DNA from: Pseudomonas synxantha BG33R | GTDB taxonomy: Bacteria > Pseudomonadota > Gammaproteobacteria > Pseudomonadales > Pseudomonadaceae | DNA: 64,000 nucleotides | NCBI RefSeq assembly: GCF_000263715.2 | Contig: NZ_CM001514.1 | Span: 730,936 to 794,935, forward strand | Direction: 5' to 3' | Part shown: positions 1 through 11,536 of the stretch, piece by piece | How positions within the stretch are numbered: position 1 is the stretch's first letter | Layout of the letters: each line of letters opens with the position of its first letter | Notes under the pieces: generated by a model | Seen by the model: only the letters and a program-made list of their open reading frames with translations | Told to the model about the DNA's origin: nothing | Databases searched by the model: none | Position numbers and translations under genes: made by a program

Positions 1-1105
1 GTTCGCCGCCGTGCTCGGCGCGCCAGTTCATCAAGGTCATTTCGCTTTGCAGGGTCACGGCATTGGCCACTAACCGCCCGCCGGGGCGCAGGTGTTGCCA
101 GCAGGTGTCGAGCACGCCTTCGCGGGTGACGCCGCCGCCGATGAAGATGGCGTTCGGTGCTTCCAGACCGCTTAACGCCTCCGGCGCCTTGCCGCGAATC
201 AGTTGCAGGCCGGGCACGCCGAGGGCGTCGCGGTTGTGTTCGATCAGGCTTTGGCGGCCTGCGTCGGCCTCGATTGCCACGGCGCGGCAGCTCGGATGCG
301 TGCGCATCCATTCAATGCCGATGGAGCCGCTGCCCGCGCCCACGTCCCACAACAGTTCGCCGGGCATGGGGGCAAGGCGGGCGAGGGTCATGGCGCGCAC
401 GTCGCGTTTGGTCAGTTGGCCATCGTGCTTGAAGGCCGCGTCGGGCAAACCTGCAAGGCGTGACAGACGTGGTGCGTTCGCATCCGCCAGGCAGTCGATG
501 GCGACCAGGTTCAAAGCGGCAACCTCGGCGTGTTCCCACGATTGCGCGTGCCCGTCGATGCGCCCCTCAGCCAGGCCGCCCAAGTGTTCAAACACGGTAA
601 TCCGGCTGGGGCCGAAACCGCGCTCGGCCAACAACGCAGCCATCAACGCGGGGCTGCTGCCGTCATTGCTCAAGACCAACAAGCGCACGCCAGCGGCCAG
701 ATGCGCATTAAGTGCTGCCAACGGACGAGCGACCACCGATAACGTCACCACCTCCTGCAACGGCCAGCCCAGGCGCGCTGCCGCCAGGGACACCGACGAT
801 GGTGCGGGCAAAATCAACAACTCTTCAGCTGCCACTTGCCGGGCCAGGCTGGCGCCGACGCCATAGAACATCGGGTCGCCACTGGCCAAGACGCACACAG
901 GCTCCCCGCGCCGCGAGAACACCGGCTCCAGGGCAAACGGGCTCGGCCACACCTGGCGTTCGCCACGAATACACACCGGCAAAAGGTCCAACTGGCGTTG
1001 GCCGCCTATAATCCGCGTGGCGCGCAACAGGGCGTGCCGGGCATTCCTGCCCAGGCCCTTGAAGCCGTCTTCACCGATGCCTACAACCGTCAGCCAGGGC
1101 GACAT
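1..1105 (-). CDS. cobL: Precorrin-6Y C5,15-methyltransferase (decarboxylating), partial
   Basis: Reading from an ATG at 1105 on the minus strand, the frame stays open to the window edge, giving 368 codons; the C-terminus is cut off. The N-terminal half is a tetrapyrrole methylase, with VVGIGEDG near residue 7 and [11 protein letters not shown] near residue 90. The C-terminal half is a SAM-dependent methyltransferase of the CbiT type, with motif [16 protein letters not shown]. That fusion is CobL, which methylates C5 and C15 and decarboxylates C12 of precorrin-6Y in aerobic cobalamin synthesis. It is divergent from cobG across 95 bases, which probably hold both promoters. From memory, family members run about 400 residues, so only a short tail is missing. 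Confidence 0.93.
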   Translation of the reverse strand, partial: MSPWLTVVGIGEDGFKGLGRNARHALLRATRIIGGQRQLDLLPVCIRGERQVWPSPFALEPVFSRRGEPVCVLASGDPMFYGVGASLARQVAAEELLILPAPSSVSLAAARLGWPLQEVVTLSVVARPLAALNAHLAAGVRLLVLSNDGSSPALMAALLAERGFGPSRITVFEHLGGLAEGRIDGHAQSWEHAEVAALNLVAIDCLADANAPRLSRLAGLPDAAFKHDGQLTKRDVRAMTLARLAPMPGELLWDVGAGSGSIGIEWMRTHPSCRAVAIEADAGRQSLIEHNRDALGVPGLQLIRGKAPEALSGLEAPNAIFIGGGVTREGVLDTCWQHLRPGGRLVANAVTLQSEMTLMNWRAEHGGE

Positions 1106-1200
1106 ATCAATTCCTTGAACGACATCCGACGGGCAGGCTTTTCATGCCGCCGGACAAAGCAGGCATAATACCGCGCCTTTACCCGTCAACCGGTAGCCCC

Positions 1201-2490
1201 GTGAACCCAACGCCCGCTGTGAATACCATGCGCCCCTCGGCTTGTCCGGGGTTGCTGCGTATTGTCCAGGCGTTGGACGGCGGCATTTGCCGGATCAAAC
1301 TGGCCGGTGGTTCGATCACCGCAGCCCAGGCCAGCGCCGTGGCCGACGCGGCCCGTACGTACGCGGGCGGGATAATCGAGGCGACCAACCGCGCCAACTT
1401 GCAGATCCGCGGCATTGGCGCCGAGCAGGACGCCTTGATCGCCAGGTTGCTTGCCGCCGGCCTGGGCCCCAATAACGCTGGCGGTGACGACGTGCGCAAC
1501 CTGATGCTCAGCCCCGCTGCTGGTATCGACCCGCAGATGCTGTTCGACACCCGCCCGCTGGCCACGCAGATTCTTGCCACCTTGCAAAACCATGCGCGGT
1601 TCCACCAGCTGTCGGCCAAGTTCGCGATACAACTCGATGGCGGTGAAGCCCTGGCGATGCTGGAGCATCACCATGACCTGTGGCTGTCGGCGTTTGTGCG
1701 CGATGGTCAGACGCTGTTGGCGTTCGGCCTGGCCGGTTGTCCGGGGCTGGATGCGCCCGTGGCGGCAGTGCCGCTGGATCAGGGCCATGCACTGGTGGTG
1801 GCGGTGCTGGAGGCCTTTCTCGACCTGGCGACGCCCGAGCAAACACGTATGCGTCATCTGCCTGTGGATAACTTGTTGGGCCGCCTGAGGCTGCCGCTGT
1901 TGTCGACGCAGGGCTTCAGGCGACCGGCCAGTGGTGCGTTGTTGCACATCGGCAGTTATCCACAGACCCAAAAAAATCAGTTTTACGTCGCGGCAGTCGC
2001 GCCATTGGGCCGCCTGGATTCGCTGATGCTCCAGGGCGCCGCGCAACTGGCCAGCGAATACGGCGATGGCACGTTGCGCTTCACGCCCTGGCAGGGCGTG
2101 CTACTGCCTAACATTGAACGCGTTGGCGCCGTGACCGAACGCCTGGCGCAACTGGGCTTTGTGTGTTCAATCGACCAACCCCTGGCGCGCATGATTGCCT
2201 GCACCGGTTCCAGCGGTTGCGGCAAGGGCCTGGCCGATACCAAGGCCGACGCGGTGCAACTGGCCGCCCTGCAACCCGGCGTCGAAGCGCACCTGTCCGG
2301 CTGCCCGCGCTCATGCGCCGCCGCGCACACCGCGCCGGTCACGTTGCTGGCGGTGAGCCCCGGCCATTACGACCTCTATTTTCGCGATGCAGCCCACTCA
2401 GGTTTCGGTCGGCTGCACGCGCGCACTCTTTCCATTGAAGCGGCGGGCGCCCTGTTACGCGCTCGCCCACGGAGCAACACCGATGATTGA
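1201..2490 (+). CDS. cobG: Precorrin-3B synthase
   Basis: An iron-sulfur monooxygenase that contracts precorrin-3A toward precorrin-3B in the oxygen-dependent cobalamin route. It resembles nitrite/sulfite reductases: two ferredoxin-like halves, and near the C-terminus the cysteine pattern C-T-G-S-S-G-C followed by S-G-C-P-R-S-C, which ligates the 4Fe-4S centre. The open frame extends back to 1144, but homology seems to begin at RPSACPGLLRI. The GTG at 1201 is preferred, with the ATG at 1228 as a possible alternative; neither has a strong ribosome site. It is the first gene of cobGHIJ, and its stop overlaps the cobH start by 8 bases, suggesting translational coupling. The presence of CobG marks the aerobic pathway. 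Confidence 0.9.
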   Translation: MNPTPAVNTMRPSACPGLLRIVQALDGGICRIKLAGGSITAAQASAVADAARTYAGGIIEATNRANLQIRGIGAEQDALIARLLAAGLGPNNAGGDDVRNLMLSPAAGIDPQMLFDTRPLATQILATLQNHARFHQLSAKFAIQLDGGEALAMLEHHHDLWLSAFVRDGQTLLAFGLAGCPGLDAPVAAVPLDQGHALVVAVLEAFLDLATPEQTRMRHLPVDNLLGRLRLPLLSTQGFRRPASGALLHIGSYPQTQKNQFYVAAVAPLGRLDSLMLQGAAQLASEYGDGTLRFTPWQGVLLPNIERVGAVTERLAQLGFVCSIDQPLARMIACTGSSGCGKGLADTKADAVQLAALQPGVEAHLSGCPRSCAAAHTAPVTLLAVSPGHYDLYFRDAAHSGFGRLHARTLSIEAAGALLRARPRSNTDD

Positions 2491-3109
2491 TTACATCCGC
2501 GACGGTCAGGAGATCTATCGCAACTCCTTTGCCATTATTCGCGCGGAAGCCAACCTGGACCGCATCCCGGCCGATCTGGAAAAACTCGCGGTGCGGGTGA
2601 TTCATGCGTGCGGTATGGTCGAGGCCATCGACGGTCTGCAATTTTCCGAAGGGGCGGGCAAGGCCGGGCGCGATGCGCTGGCTGCTGGCGCGCCGATCCT
2701 GTGTGATGCGCGGATGGTCTCCGAAGGCGTGACCCGTGCGCGTCTGCCGGCCAATAACGAAGTGATCTGCACCCTGCGCGACGACAGCGTGCCGCAGCTG
2801 GCGCGGGAGCTGGGCAACACCCGTTCCGCCGCCGCTCTGGAGCTGTGGCGCCCGCACCTGGAAGGCAGCGTGGTGGTGATCGGCAACGCGCCGACCGCCT
2901 TGTTCTACCTGTTGGAAATGCTCGACGCCGGCGCGCCGAAACCGGCACTGATCCTGGGGTTCCCGGTCGGTTTCGTTGGCGCCGCCGAGTCCAAGGCCAT
3001 GCTTGCCGCCGACAGCCGTGGCGTACCCTTCGTGATCATGCAAGGCCGCCTGGGCGGTAGCGCCATGGCTGCCGCCGCCGTCAACGCCCTGGCCACGGAG
3101 GTCGAATAA
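2483..3109 (+). CDS. cobH: Precorrin-8X methylmutase
   Basis: A 208-residue protein that moves the C11 methyl to C12 of precorrin-8X to give hydrogenobyrinate. The start is the ATG opening [16 protein letters not shown], a typical CobH/CbiC N-terminus; the upstream extension of the frame lies inside cobG and is not used. His41 in VRVIHACGM corresponds to the catalytic histidine of the family. The C-terminal [13 protein letters not shown] block is also characteristic. It overlaps cobG by 8 bases at its start. Its TAA shares one base with the cobI ATG (TAATG), so the operon is tightly coupled. Confidence 0.95.
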   Translation: MIDYIRDGQEIYRNSFAIIRAEANLDRIPADLEKLAVRVIHACGMVEAIDGLQFSEGAGKAGRDALAAGAPILCDARMVSEGVTRARLPANNEVICTLRDDSVPQLARELGNTRSAAALELWRPHLEGSVVVIGNAPTALFYLLEMLDAGAPKPALILGFPVGFVGAAESKAMLAADSRGVPFVIMQGRLGGSAMAAAAVNALATEVE

Positions 3110-3840
3110 TGCAGGTGCGCGGACGTTTGATCGGCCTGGGCGTAGGCCCCGGTGACCCGGAACTGATCACCCTCAAGGCCCTGCGCCTGCTGCGTGAATC
3201 GCCGGTGGTGGCGTATTTCGTGGCCAAGGGCAAGAAGGGCAACGCTTTCGGCATCATCGAAGGCCACCTGGTGCCACAGCAGACCCTGATGCCGCTGGTG
3301 TACCCGGTCACCACTGAAGCGCTGCCGGCGCCGCTGTCCTATGAACAAGTGATCAGCGACTTCTACGACAACGCCAGCCTCGACGTGGCCGCGCACCTGG
3401 ACGCGGGCCGCGATGTGGCGGTGATCTGCGAAGGTGATCCATTCTTCTACGGCTCCTACATGTACCTGCATGACCGCCTTGCCGAGCGCTACGAAGCCCA
3501 GGTAATTCCGGGCGTGTGTTCGATGCTCGGTGGCGCTTCGGTGCTCGGCGCGCCGTTGGTGTATCGCAACCAGAGCTTGTCGGTGCTCTCGGGCGTATTG
3601 CCCCATGATGACCTCAAGCGCCGCCTGGCGGATGCCGATGCCGCAGTGATCATGAAGCTGGGGCGCAACTTCCCGAAGGTGCGCCAGGTGTTGGAAGAGC
3701 TGGGCCTGGCCGAACGTGCGCTGTACGTGGAGCGCGCCACCATGGCCAACCAGAAGATCGTGCCGCTGGACCAGGTGGAGCCGATGTCGTCGCCTTATTT
3801 CTCGCTGATCATCGTGCCCGGTGAAAGGTGGCAAGGTTGA
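3109..3840 (+). CDS. cobI: Precorrin-2 C20-methyltransferase
   Basis: A 243-residue tetrapyrrole methylase that uses SAM to methylate C20 of precorrin-2. Visible family motifs are [16 protein letters not shown] at the N-terminus, [12 protein letters not shown] in the SAM site, and [10 protein letters not shown]. The start ATG overlaps the cobH stop by one base. The stop overlaps the cobJ ATG (TGATG), continuing the coupled cobGHIJ operon. Length and motifs are normal for CobI/CbiL. Confidence 0.95.
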   Translation: MQVRGRLIGLGVGPGDPELITLKALRLLRESPVVAYFVAKGKKGNAFGIIEGHLVPQQTLMPLVYPVTTEALPAPLSYEQVISDFYDNASLDVAAHLDAGRDVAVICEGDPFFYGSYMYLHDRLAERYEAQVIPGVCSMLGGASVLGAPLVYRNQSLSVLSGVLPHDDLKRRLADADAAVIMKLGRNFPKVRQVLEELGLAERALYVERATMANQKIVPLDQVEPMSSPYFSLIIVPGERWQG

Positions 3841-5477
3841 TGACTCCGGCGATTGTGATTCTGGGCCAAGGCAGTTTGGCCACGGCGCGCAAGATCCAGC
3901 AGGTTTACCCTGGCGCGTTGATCCACGGCCTGGCCGCTCGGGTTGAAGGGGCGGACCAGAGCTACAGCGAGTTCGGCGCGACGCTGCGCCAGCTCTACCA
4001 GCAAGGCACGCCGCTGATTGCCCTGTGCGCGGCCGGCATTGTGATTCGTACCCTGGCGGCGCTGCTGCTGGAAAAAGGCGAGGAACCCGCCGTGCTGGCC
4101 GTGGCTGAAGACGGCAGCGCCGTGGTGCCGCTGCTGGGTGGCCTGGGCGGGGTGAATGTGATGGCGCGTGACATCGCCGCGGCATTGGGCGTATCCGCGG
4201 CAATCACCACCAGTGGCGAACTGCGTTTTGGCACCTGCCTGCTCAACCCGCCGACGGGTTATCAACTGGCGGACATTGAACTGGGCAAGCGCTTTGTCTC
4301 GGACCTTTTGGCCGGTGAATCGGTACGCGTCGAAGGCGTGGCGCCGTGGCTGGATCAAGCCAACCTGGTTCAGGACCCACAGGCGCGCCTGGCGATTCAT
4401 GTGGGCAGTGCCGAGCGCCCACCGGCACCGAACGAGCTGCTGATTTATCCACAAAACGTCTGCATTATCTGCAAGCCTGGGGCGCGGTTGGCCGAGCGCG
4501 TGCGCACTGCGCTGCATGAGGCGGGGATCGCGGTGCAAGCCGTGGCCTGCCTGTTGGCCAGCGACCTGCAGATGGCCGACGCCTCATTGCATGAAGCTGC
4601 GCTGGCGTTGGGTGTGCCGCTGCGTTTTGCCCCGGTGATGCCCGTTGCGGACATCAGCATTACCGTGGCCGAACAGCCCTTGGACGTGTCGCAGGTGGGA
4701 CGCCCCCGTGGCCGTCTCGCAGTGATCGGCCTGGGTCCCGGTGCGGCCGAGTTGATGGTGCCGGCGGTCAAGGCGGAACTGGCGCGTTGCACCGATGTGC
4801 TGGGGTATGAAACCTATGTGCGCATGGCCGGGCCGTTCCGTGACGATCAAGTGCAACACTGCACCGACAACCGCGAAGAAATGCAGCGCGCTCGCCATGC
4901 TTTCGAGCTGGCTGCGCAGGGGCGTTCGGTGGTGGTGGTGTCGTCCGGCGACCCGGGTGTATTCGCCATGGCCGCCGCGGTGATCGAGGCGCTGCACGAC
5001 TCCACGGACCCGGCCTGGCATCAGGTCGACCTGGAAATCCTGCCGGGGGTTTCTGCCTCCCTGGCCACCGCCGCCCAGGCCGGTGCACCCTTGGGTCATG
5101 ACTTCTGCGTCATGTCGCTGTCGGATAACCTCAAGCCCTGGTCGATCATTGAAAAGCGTCTGGACCTGGCTTCCCAAGCCGATCTGGCCCTGGCGTTCTA
5201 CAACCCGATCTCGCGTTCGCGGCCCTGGCAACTGGGGCGTGCCCTGGAGATCGTCGGCCTGCACCGCACGCCCGATACGCCGGTGGTGCTGGGCCGCGAC
5301 ATCGGCCGCCCGGGCCAGACGCTACGCGTCACCACCCTGGGCCAATTGACGCCCGAGCAGGTGGACATGCGCACCATGGTGCTGATCGGCTCGTCCACCA
5401 CCTGCGTGTTCCCGCGTGCCGGTGGCGGGGCGTGGGTGTACACGCCGCGTTGGTACGGCGACAAACCCGCCTCCTGA
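3840..5477 (+). CDS. cobJ: CbiG-CobJ fusion: precorrin-3B C17-methyltransferase
   Basis: A 545-residue two-part protein. Residues about 1-275 are CbiG-like: a middle GGLGGVNVMARDIA segment, then a CbiG C-domain from ICKPGARLAERV to VMPVADIS. Residues about 285-545 are the CobJ/CbiH methylase, with LAVIGLGPG, SSGDPGVFAMAA, ILPGVSASLATAAQAGAPLGHDF and AFYNPISRSRPWQL. The methylase makes precorrin-4 by ring contraction and C17 methylation. The chosen ATG overlaps the cobI stop; a reading 12 bases upstream would begin inside cobI. Such fusions are familiar in Pseudomonas from memory. The role of the CbiG part in an aerobic pathway is not obvious from sequence. Confidence 0.92.
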   Translation: MTPAIVILGQGSLATARKIQQVYPGALIHGLAARVEGADQSYSEFGATLRQLYQQGTPLIALCAAGIVIRTLAALLLEKGEEPAVLAVAEDGSAVVPLLGGLGGVNVMARDIAAALGVSAAITTSGELRFGTCLLNPPTGYQLADIELGKRFVSDLLAGESVRVEGVAPWLDQANLVQDPQARLAIHVGSAERPPAPNELLIYPQNVCIICKPGARLAERVRTALHEAGIAVQAVACLLASDLQMADASLHEAALALGVPLRFAPVMPVADISITVAEQPLDVSQVGRPRGRLAVIGLGPGAAELMVPAVKAELARCTDVLGYETYVRMAGPFRDDQVQHCTDNREEMQRARHAFELAAQGRSVVVVSSGDPGVFAMAAAVIEALHDSTDPAWHQVDLEILPGVSASLATAAQAGAPLGHDFCVMSLSDNLKPWSIIEKRLDLASQADLALAFYNPISRSRPWQLGRALEIVGLHRTPDTPVVLGRDIGRPGQTLRVTTLGQLTPEQVDMRTMVLIGSSTTCVFPRAGGGAWVYTPRWYGDKPAS

Positions 5478-5714
5478 AAACGGTCCGCTGGCCGCCGGAA
5501 AGCTCCGAATGACCCAGGGATTCTCCTGATGTTGTTCGGGACTTTTTCTTTTTTTTACGGTGAAAACCGCAAGCATGCCGGCTGTGCCTTGTGATTGCTG
5601 GGCACTGGGTTTTCACCGGTGCCACCAAGGTATGTTTGTCGCATGGAAAGCCCTCCGCCCGCTGGACTAGTGTGAAGGAAAGCCCCATGTCGGGTGCTTG
5701 TGGAGAACTGAAAA
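5478..5714. other. Gap after cobJ with a perfect 11-bp inverted repeat
   Basis: A gene-free stretch between cobJ and the next gene. It contains a T-rich run at about 5543-5556. Directly after that is a perfect 11-base inverted repeat, 5558-5568 pairing with 5608-5618, around a 39-base spacer. The T-run lies on the wrong side for a simple terminator on either strand. No B12-box or other cobalamin riboswitch core was seen. It could be a structured RNA, a protein-binding site or part of the orphan gene's leader. Confidence 0.5.
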
Positions 5715-6494
5715 ATGGAGCGACGTAACAGAAGGATCAACACTATCAAACGGCGCAAGCTGATTGCCGCCTACAAGTTGCCGGGGGCACCAGGAGCGCA
5801 CGCGGCGTTACCCCTGGACACTGACGACGACTGCAATGCGGCGGTGGTCAACAACGGGGTGATTTCCTTCGCCGAGGGGCTGTCTGGGCTGAACCGCGAA
5901 TACATTCGCAAGAGTTACCTGCTGGCCAGCAGTTACGTGAGCGATGTATTGAAGGTGCATCGGGGCACCGAGGCGTGGTACGACGAATTTATCAAGGTCA
6001 TGGTCAGTCTTGGCTGGCTGCCGGTGCGCAGCAGTTTCGAGCGGGTCTCACGCTCCGGCAAGGGGCTGACGGTGCAATTGGCTGCGTTGAATATTATCGG
6101 CGCGCTGCTGGCGTCGATGTCACTGTCGGGGCCGCTGGTTACCGCGCTGCCCAAATTGGCCGCCGATGCGCTGGAGGCATTGAAGCGGCAGCCGGCGTCT
6201 TTCGATTTGTTCAAGCGCAATAGCGCGGTGCATGAGGGCGGTGACTTCGGCGTGGCGTCCTGCGCCGAATCCAATGGTGAAGTGATGATGGTGCTGGTGA
6301 CCTTCAGCAGCCACGGCGTGAACAAACAGGTGGGAGTGCCGTTCCTTGAATGGGACAGCTCATCGTTCGAGGCTTTCAGCGGGCAAACCTGTCTGGTGCT
6401 GAACACCTCGGTGGTCAACGAAAAAACCATCCAGCTGATGCGCGAAAGCGCCGGTGACAAGGTGCAGCTGGCGATTGCCAAATACCGGATCTAA
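5715..6494 (+). CDS. Unrecognised 259-residue protein
   Basis: I do not recognise a named family. The N-terminus is short and basic (MERRNRRINTIKRRK), without a signal peptide. A motif W-Y-D-E-F-I-K-V-M-V-S-L-G-W lies near residue 91. A hydrophobic stretch at about residues 118-140 (IIGALLASMSLSGPLV) could be a buried helix or a membrane-active segment. The C-terminal third looks like a compact beta-rich domain. I have an impression of other Pseudomonas hypotheticals with a WYxxY...GW motif, but cannot verify it. The start has GGAGA 8 bases upstream. It is convergent with marC, overlapping it by 4 bases at the stops. Nothing ties it to cobalamin synthesis. Confidence 0.75.
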   Translation: MERRNRRINTIKRRKLIAAYKLPGAPGAHAALPLDTDDDCNAAVVNNGVISFAEGLSGLNREYIRKSYLLASSYVSDVLKVHRGTEAWYDEFIKVMVSLGWLPVRSSFERVSRSGKGLTVQLAALNIIGALLASMSLSGPLVTALPKLAADALEALKRQPASFDLFKRNSAVHEGGDFGVASCAESNGEVMMVLVTFSSHGVNKQVGVPFLEWDSSSFEAFSGQTCLVLNTSVVNEKTIQLMRESAGDKVQLAIAKYRI

Positions 6495-7087
6495 GGCACC
6501 AGGTAGCCGCGAACCCCGGTAAAAATGATTTGCGCGGCCAGGGCGCATACGAACAGGCCCATCAACCGGCTGACAATCTGCAAGCCCTGGTCGCCGAGAA
6601 TCCGTTCGATACGGTTGGACAGGTACAGCACCACACCCACGGTGAGGCTGGCCAAGGCGATGCTGAGGATGGCGGTGAGCTTGTCGTCCCAGTGGGGCTG
6701 GCTCACGCCCATCACCAGCAGCGCGCCGATGGTGCCTGGGCCGACAGTGAGCGGGATGGTCAGCGGCACGATGGTCACGTCCTGCTGCACGTTGTCGGTC
6801 TGCACCGCCGACTTGCCCTGAGCCATGCCCAGGGCTGAGATAAACAACACGCTGCCGGCGCCGATACGGAACGCGTCCACGGTAATGCCGAACACGCTGA
6901 AAATCACCCTGCCGAACAGGTAGAGCAACACGCTCGATACCAGGGTCGCCAGTGCGACTTTCCAGGCCAGGCGCCGACGCTCCTTGCTGGAATAGCCACG
7001 GGTCAGGCTGATAAAGCAGGACAGCACAAAAAACGGGCTGTAGAGCACCAGCATCTTCAGGTAAACGCTGAATAACACATGGAGCAT
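6491..7087 (-). CDS. MarC family integral membrane protein
   Basis: A 198-residue polytopic inner-membrane protein with about six hydrophobic segments. It matches the MarC/UPF0056 family by the block IVPLTIPLTVGPGTIG near residue 107, the N-terminal FFVLSCFISLTRGYS and the C-terminal RLMGLFVCALAAQIIFTGV. The family's transport function is unresolved; the original link to antibiotic resistance in E. coli was withdrawn, so the name should not be read as a resistance call. It is a single gene, convergent with the orphan gene upstream in coordinates and followed at a distance by retS on the same strand. Confidence 0.9.
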   Translation of the reverse strand: MLHVLFSVYLKMLVLYSPFFVLSCFISLTRGYSSKERRRLAWKVALATLVSSVLLYLFGRVIFSVFGITVDAFRIGAGSVLFISALGMAQGKSAVQTDNVQQDVTIVPLTIPLTVGPGTIGALLVMGVSQPHWDDKLTAILSIALASLTVGVVLYLSNRIERILGDQGLQIVSRLMGLFVCALAAQIIFTGVRGYLVP

Positions 7088-7142
7088 GGGGGCGGCTCGC
7101 GGGCGGGGGAAGTGTGGAGGAGTCTATCCGACAGAGATCAAA

Positions 7143-7166
7143 TGTGGGAGCTGGCTTGATCCCACA
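7143..7166. repeat. Single REP-type hairpin
   Basis: One short copy of the window's main REP family (core TGTGGGAGCTGGCTTGATCC). TGTGGGA and TCCCACA form its ends. It lies between marC and retS, a position where it could act as a transcript end. It lacks the second inverted unit found in the paired copies elsewhere. Confidence 0.7.
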
Positions 7167-7183
7167 GGGAATGGTATTTCAAA

Positions 7184-9958
<2,775 letters not shown>

Positions 9959-10020
9959 GGCGAAATCCCTTCGTAGGTTGATGCACGGGTTAACTATGCG
10001 CGGGGCGACATGTGTACGGC

Positions 10021-10037
10021 AAGGGCCAAAGGCCCTT
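10021..10037 (-). terminator. Hairpin after purD
   Basis: AAGGGCC and GGCCCTT form a 7-bp stem with a 3-base loop, about 37 bases past the purD stop. There is no following U-tract on the minus strand, so it is at best a weak or rho-assisted end. Confidence 0.35.
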
Positions 10038-10073
10038 ACCTAACCGAACGGATAGCTACTGCAAGTGTAGCTC

Positions 10074-11366
10074 TCAGCTGTTTTCACCGCGTTCACGGGC
10101 AATGGCGCGGTAGCCGATGTCGGTGCGGTAGAAGCAACCTTTCCAGTCGATTTTCGCAGCCAGCTTGTATGCCTGCTGTTGTGCGGTATCGACACTGGCA
10201 CCCATTGCGGTAGCGCACAACACACGGCCACCTGCGGTTACAACTTTGCCGTCCTGGAGCGCGGTACCTGCGTGGAACACCTTGCCTTCCAGCGCAGCGG
10301 CGGCGTCCAGACCTTCAATCACATCGCCCTTGGCGTAATCGGCAGGGTAACCACCGGCCGCCAGCACGATGCCGACGCTCGGGCGTGGGTCCCACTGTGC
10401 TTCGACCTTATCCAGCGCTTGGGCCAGCGCTGCTTCCACCAGCAGCACCAGGCTCGACTGCAGGCGCAGCATCACCGGTTGGGTTTCCGGATCGCCGAAA
10501 CGGCAGTTGAACTCGATGACTTTCGGGTTACCGGCTTTGTCGATCATCAGGCCGGCGTAGAGGAAACCGGTGTAGACGTTGCCTTCGTCGGCCATGCCGC
10601 GCACGGTCGGCCAGATCACCAGATCCATGACGCGCTGATGCACATCGCTGGTGACCACTGGCGCCGGGGAGTAAGCACCCATGCCGCCAGTGTTCGGGCC
10701 GCTGTCGCCATTGCCGACGCGCTTGTGGTCCTGGCTGGTGGCCATGGGCAGTACGTTCTTGCCGTCGACCATTACGATGAAACTGGCTTCTTCGCCGTCG
10801 AGGAATTCCTCGATCACCACGCGCGAACCTGCATCACCAAAGGCATTGCCGGCGAGCATGTCGCGCACGGCGTCTTCGGCTCCCTGCAGGGTCATGGCGA
10901 CGATCACGCCTTTACCGGCAGCCAGGCCATCGGCCTTGATCACGATCGGTGCGCCTTTTTCACGCAGGTAGGCGAGGGCCGGCTCGATCTCGGTGAAGTT
11001 CTGGTAGTCGGCGGTGGGGATCTTGTGGCGTGCCAGGAAATCCTTGGTGAAGGCTTTCGAGCCTTCCAACTGGGCGGCGCCAGCGGTCGGGCCGAAGCAA
11101 TCCAGGCCACGGCTGCGGAACAGATCGACGACGCCGGCAACCAGTGGCACTTCCGGGCCGACGATGGTCAGGGAAACATTCTTCTCGGCAAAATCTGCCA
11201 GTTGCTCAAGGGCCAGTACGTCGATGGCGACGTTTTCGCACTTGGCCTCAATGGCGGTACCGGCGTTGCCGGGGGCGACGAAGACTTTCTGGACACGTGG
11301 GTCCTGGGCAACTTTCCAGGCCAGGGCGTGTTCACGGCCACCGCTGCCAATGATCAAAACATTCAT
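10074..11366 (-). CDS. purD: Phosphoribosylamine-glycine ligase
   Basis: A 430-residue cytoplasmic enzyme joining glycine to phosphoribosylamine with ATP, the second step of de novo purine synthesis. The start is the ATG of MNVLIIGSGGREHALAW, preceded by GAGG; the longer open frame upstream reads through the REP repeat and is not real. The N-terminal GSGGREHAL loop, the ATP-grasp core (IVIKADGLAAGKGV) and the C-terminal domain (GGMGAYSPAP, EFNCRFGDPETQ) are all present. It is downstream of purH on the same strand, separated by a REP pair. Confidence 0.97.
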   Translation of the reverse strand: MNVLIIGSGGREHALAWKVAQDPRVQKVFVAPGNAGTAIEAKCENVAIDVLALEQLADFAEKNVSLTIVGPEVPLVAGVVDLFRSRGLDCFGPTAGAAQLEGSKAFTKDFLARHKIPTADYQNFTEIEPALAYLREKGAPIVIKADGLAAGKGVIVAMTLQGAEDAVRDMLAGNAFGDAGSRVVIEEFLDGEEASFIVMVDGKNVLPMATSQDHKRVGNGDSGPNTGGMGAYSPAPVVTSDVHQRVMDLVIWPTVRGMADEGNVYTGFLYAGLMIDKAGNPKVIEFNCRFGDPETQPVMLRLQSSLVLLVEAALAQALDKVEAQWDPRPSVGIVLAAGGYPADYAKGDVIEGLDAAAALEGKVFHAGTALQDGKVVTAGGRVLCATAMGASVDTAQQQAYKLAAKIDWKGCFYRTDIGYRAIARERGENS

Positions 11367-11418
11367 TTCAAAAACCTCGGATGAAGCAAATTCGTGGGGG
11401 CACTGTTGGCTGTTTTCC

Positions 11419-11505
11419 TGTGGGAGCTGGCTAGCCTGCGATGCGGGCACCTCGGTGTGTCAGTTGCACCGAGGTGATGCTATCGCAGGCAAGCCAGCTC
11501 CCACA
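11419..11505. repeat. Paired inverted REP element (purH-purD gap)
   Basis: Two inverted copies of the TGTGGGAGCTGGCTNGCCTG unit surround a central GCACCTCGGTG / CACCGAGGTG hairpin. The whole can fold as one long imperfect palindrome. It occupies most of the purH-purD gap and may modulate purD transcript level. Confidence 0.85.
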
Positions 11506-11536
11506 TGGAGCCAGTGCCCGCTTGACATCAAATCAA

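Noticed and set aside
1106..1200. Cobalamin riboswitch in the divergent cobL-cobG gap
   Set aside because: Only 95 bases and no recognisable B12 box or core motifs.
5540..5640. Possible cobalamin riboswitch after cobJ (GGTGAAAACC)
   Set aside because: The conserved B12 box and the rest of the core are missing, and it lies after rather than before the cob genes.
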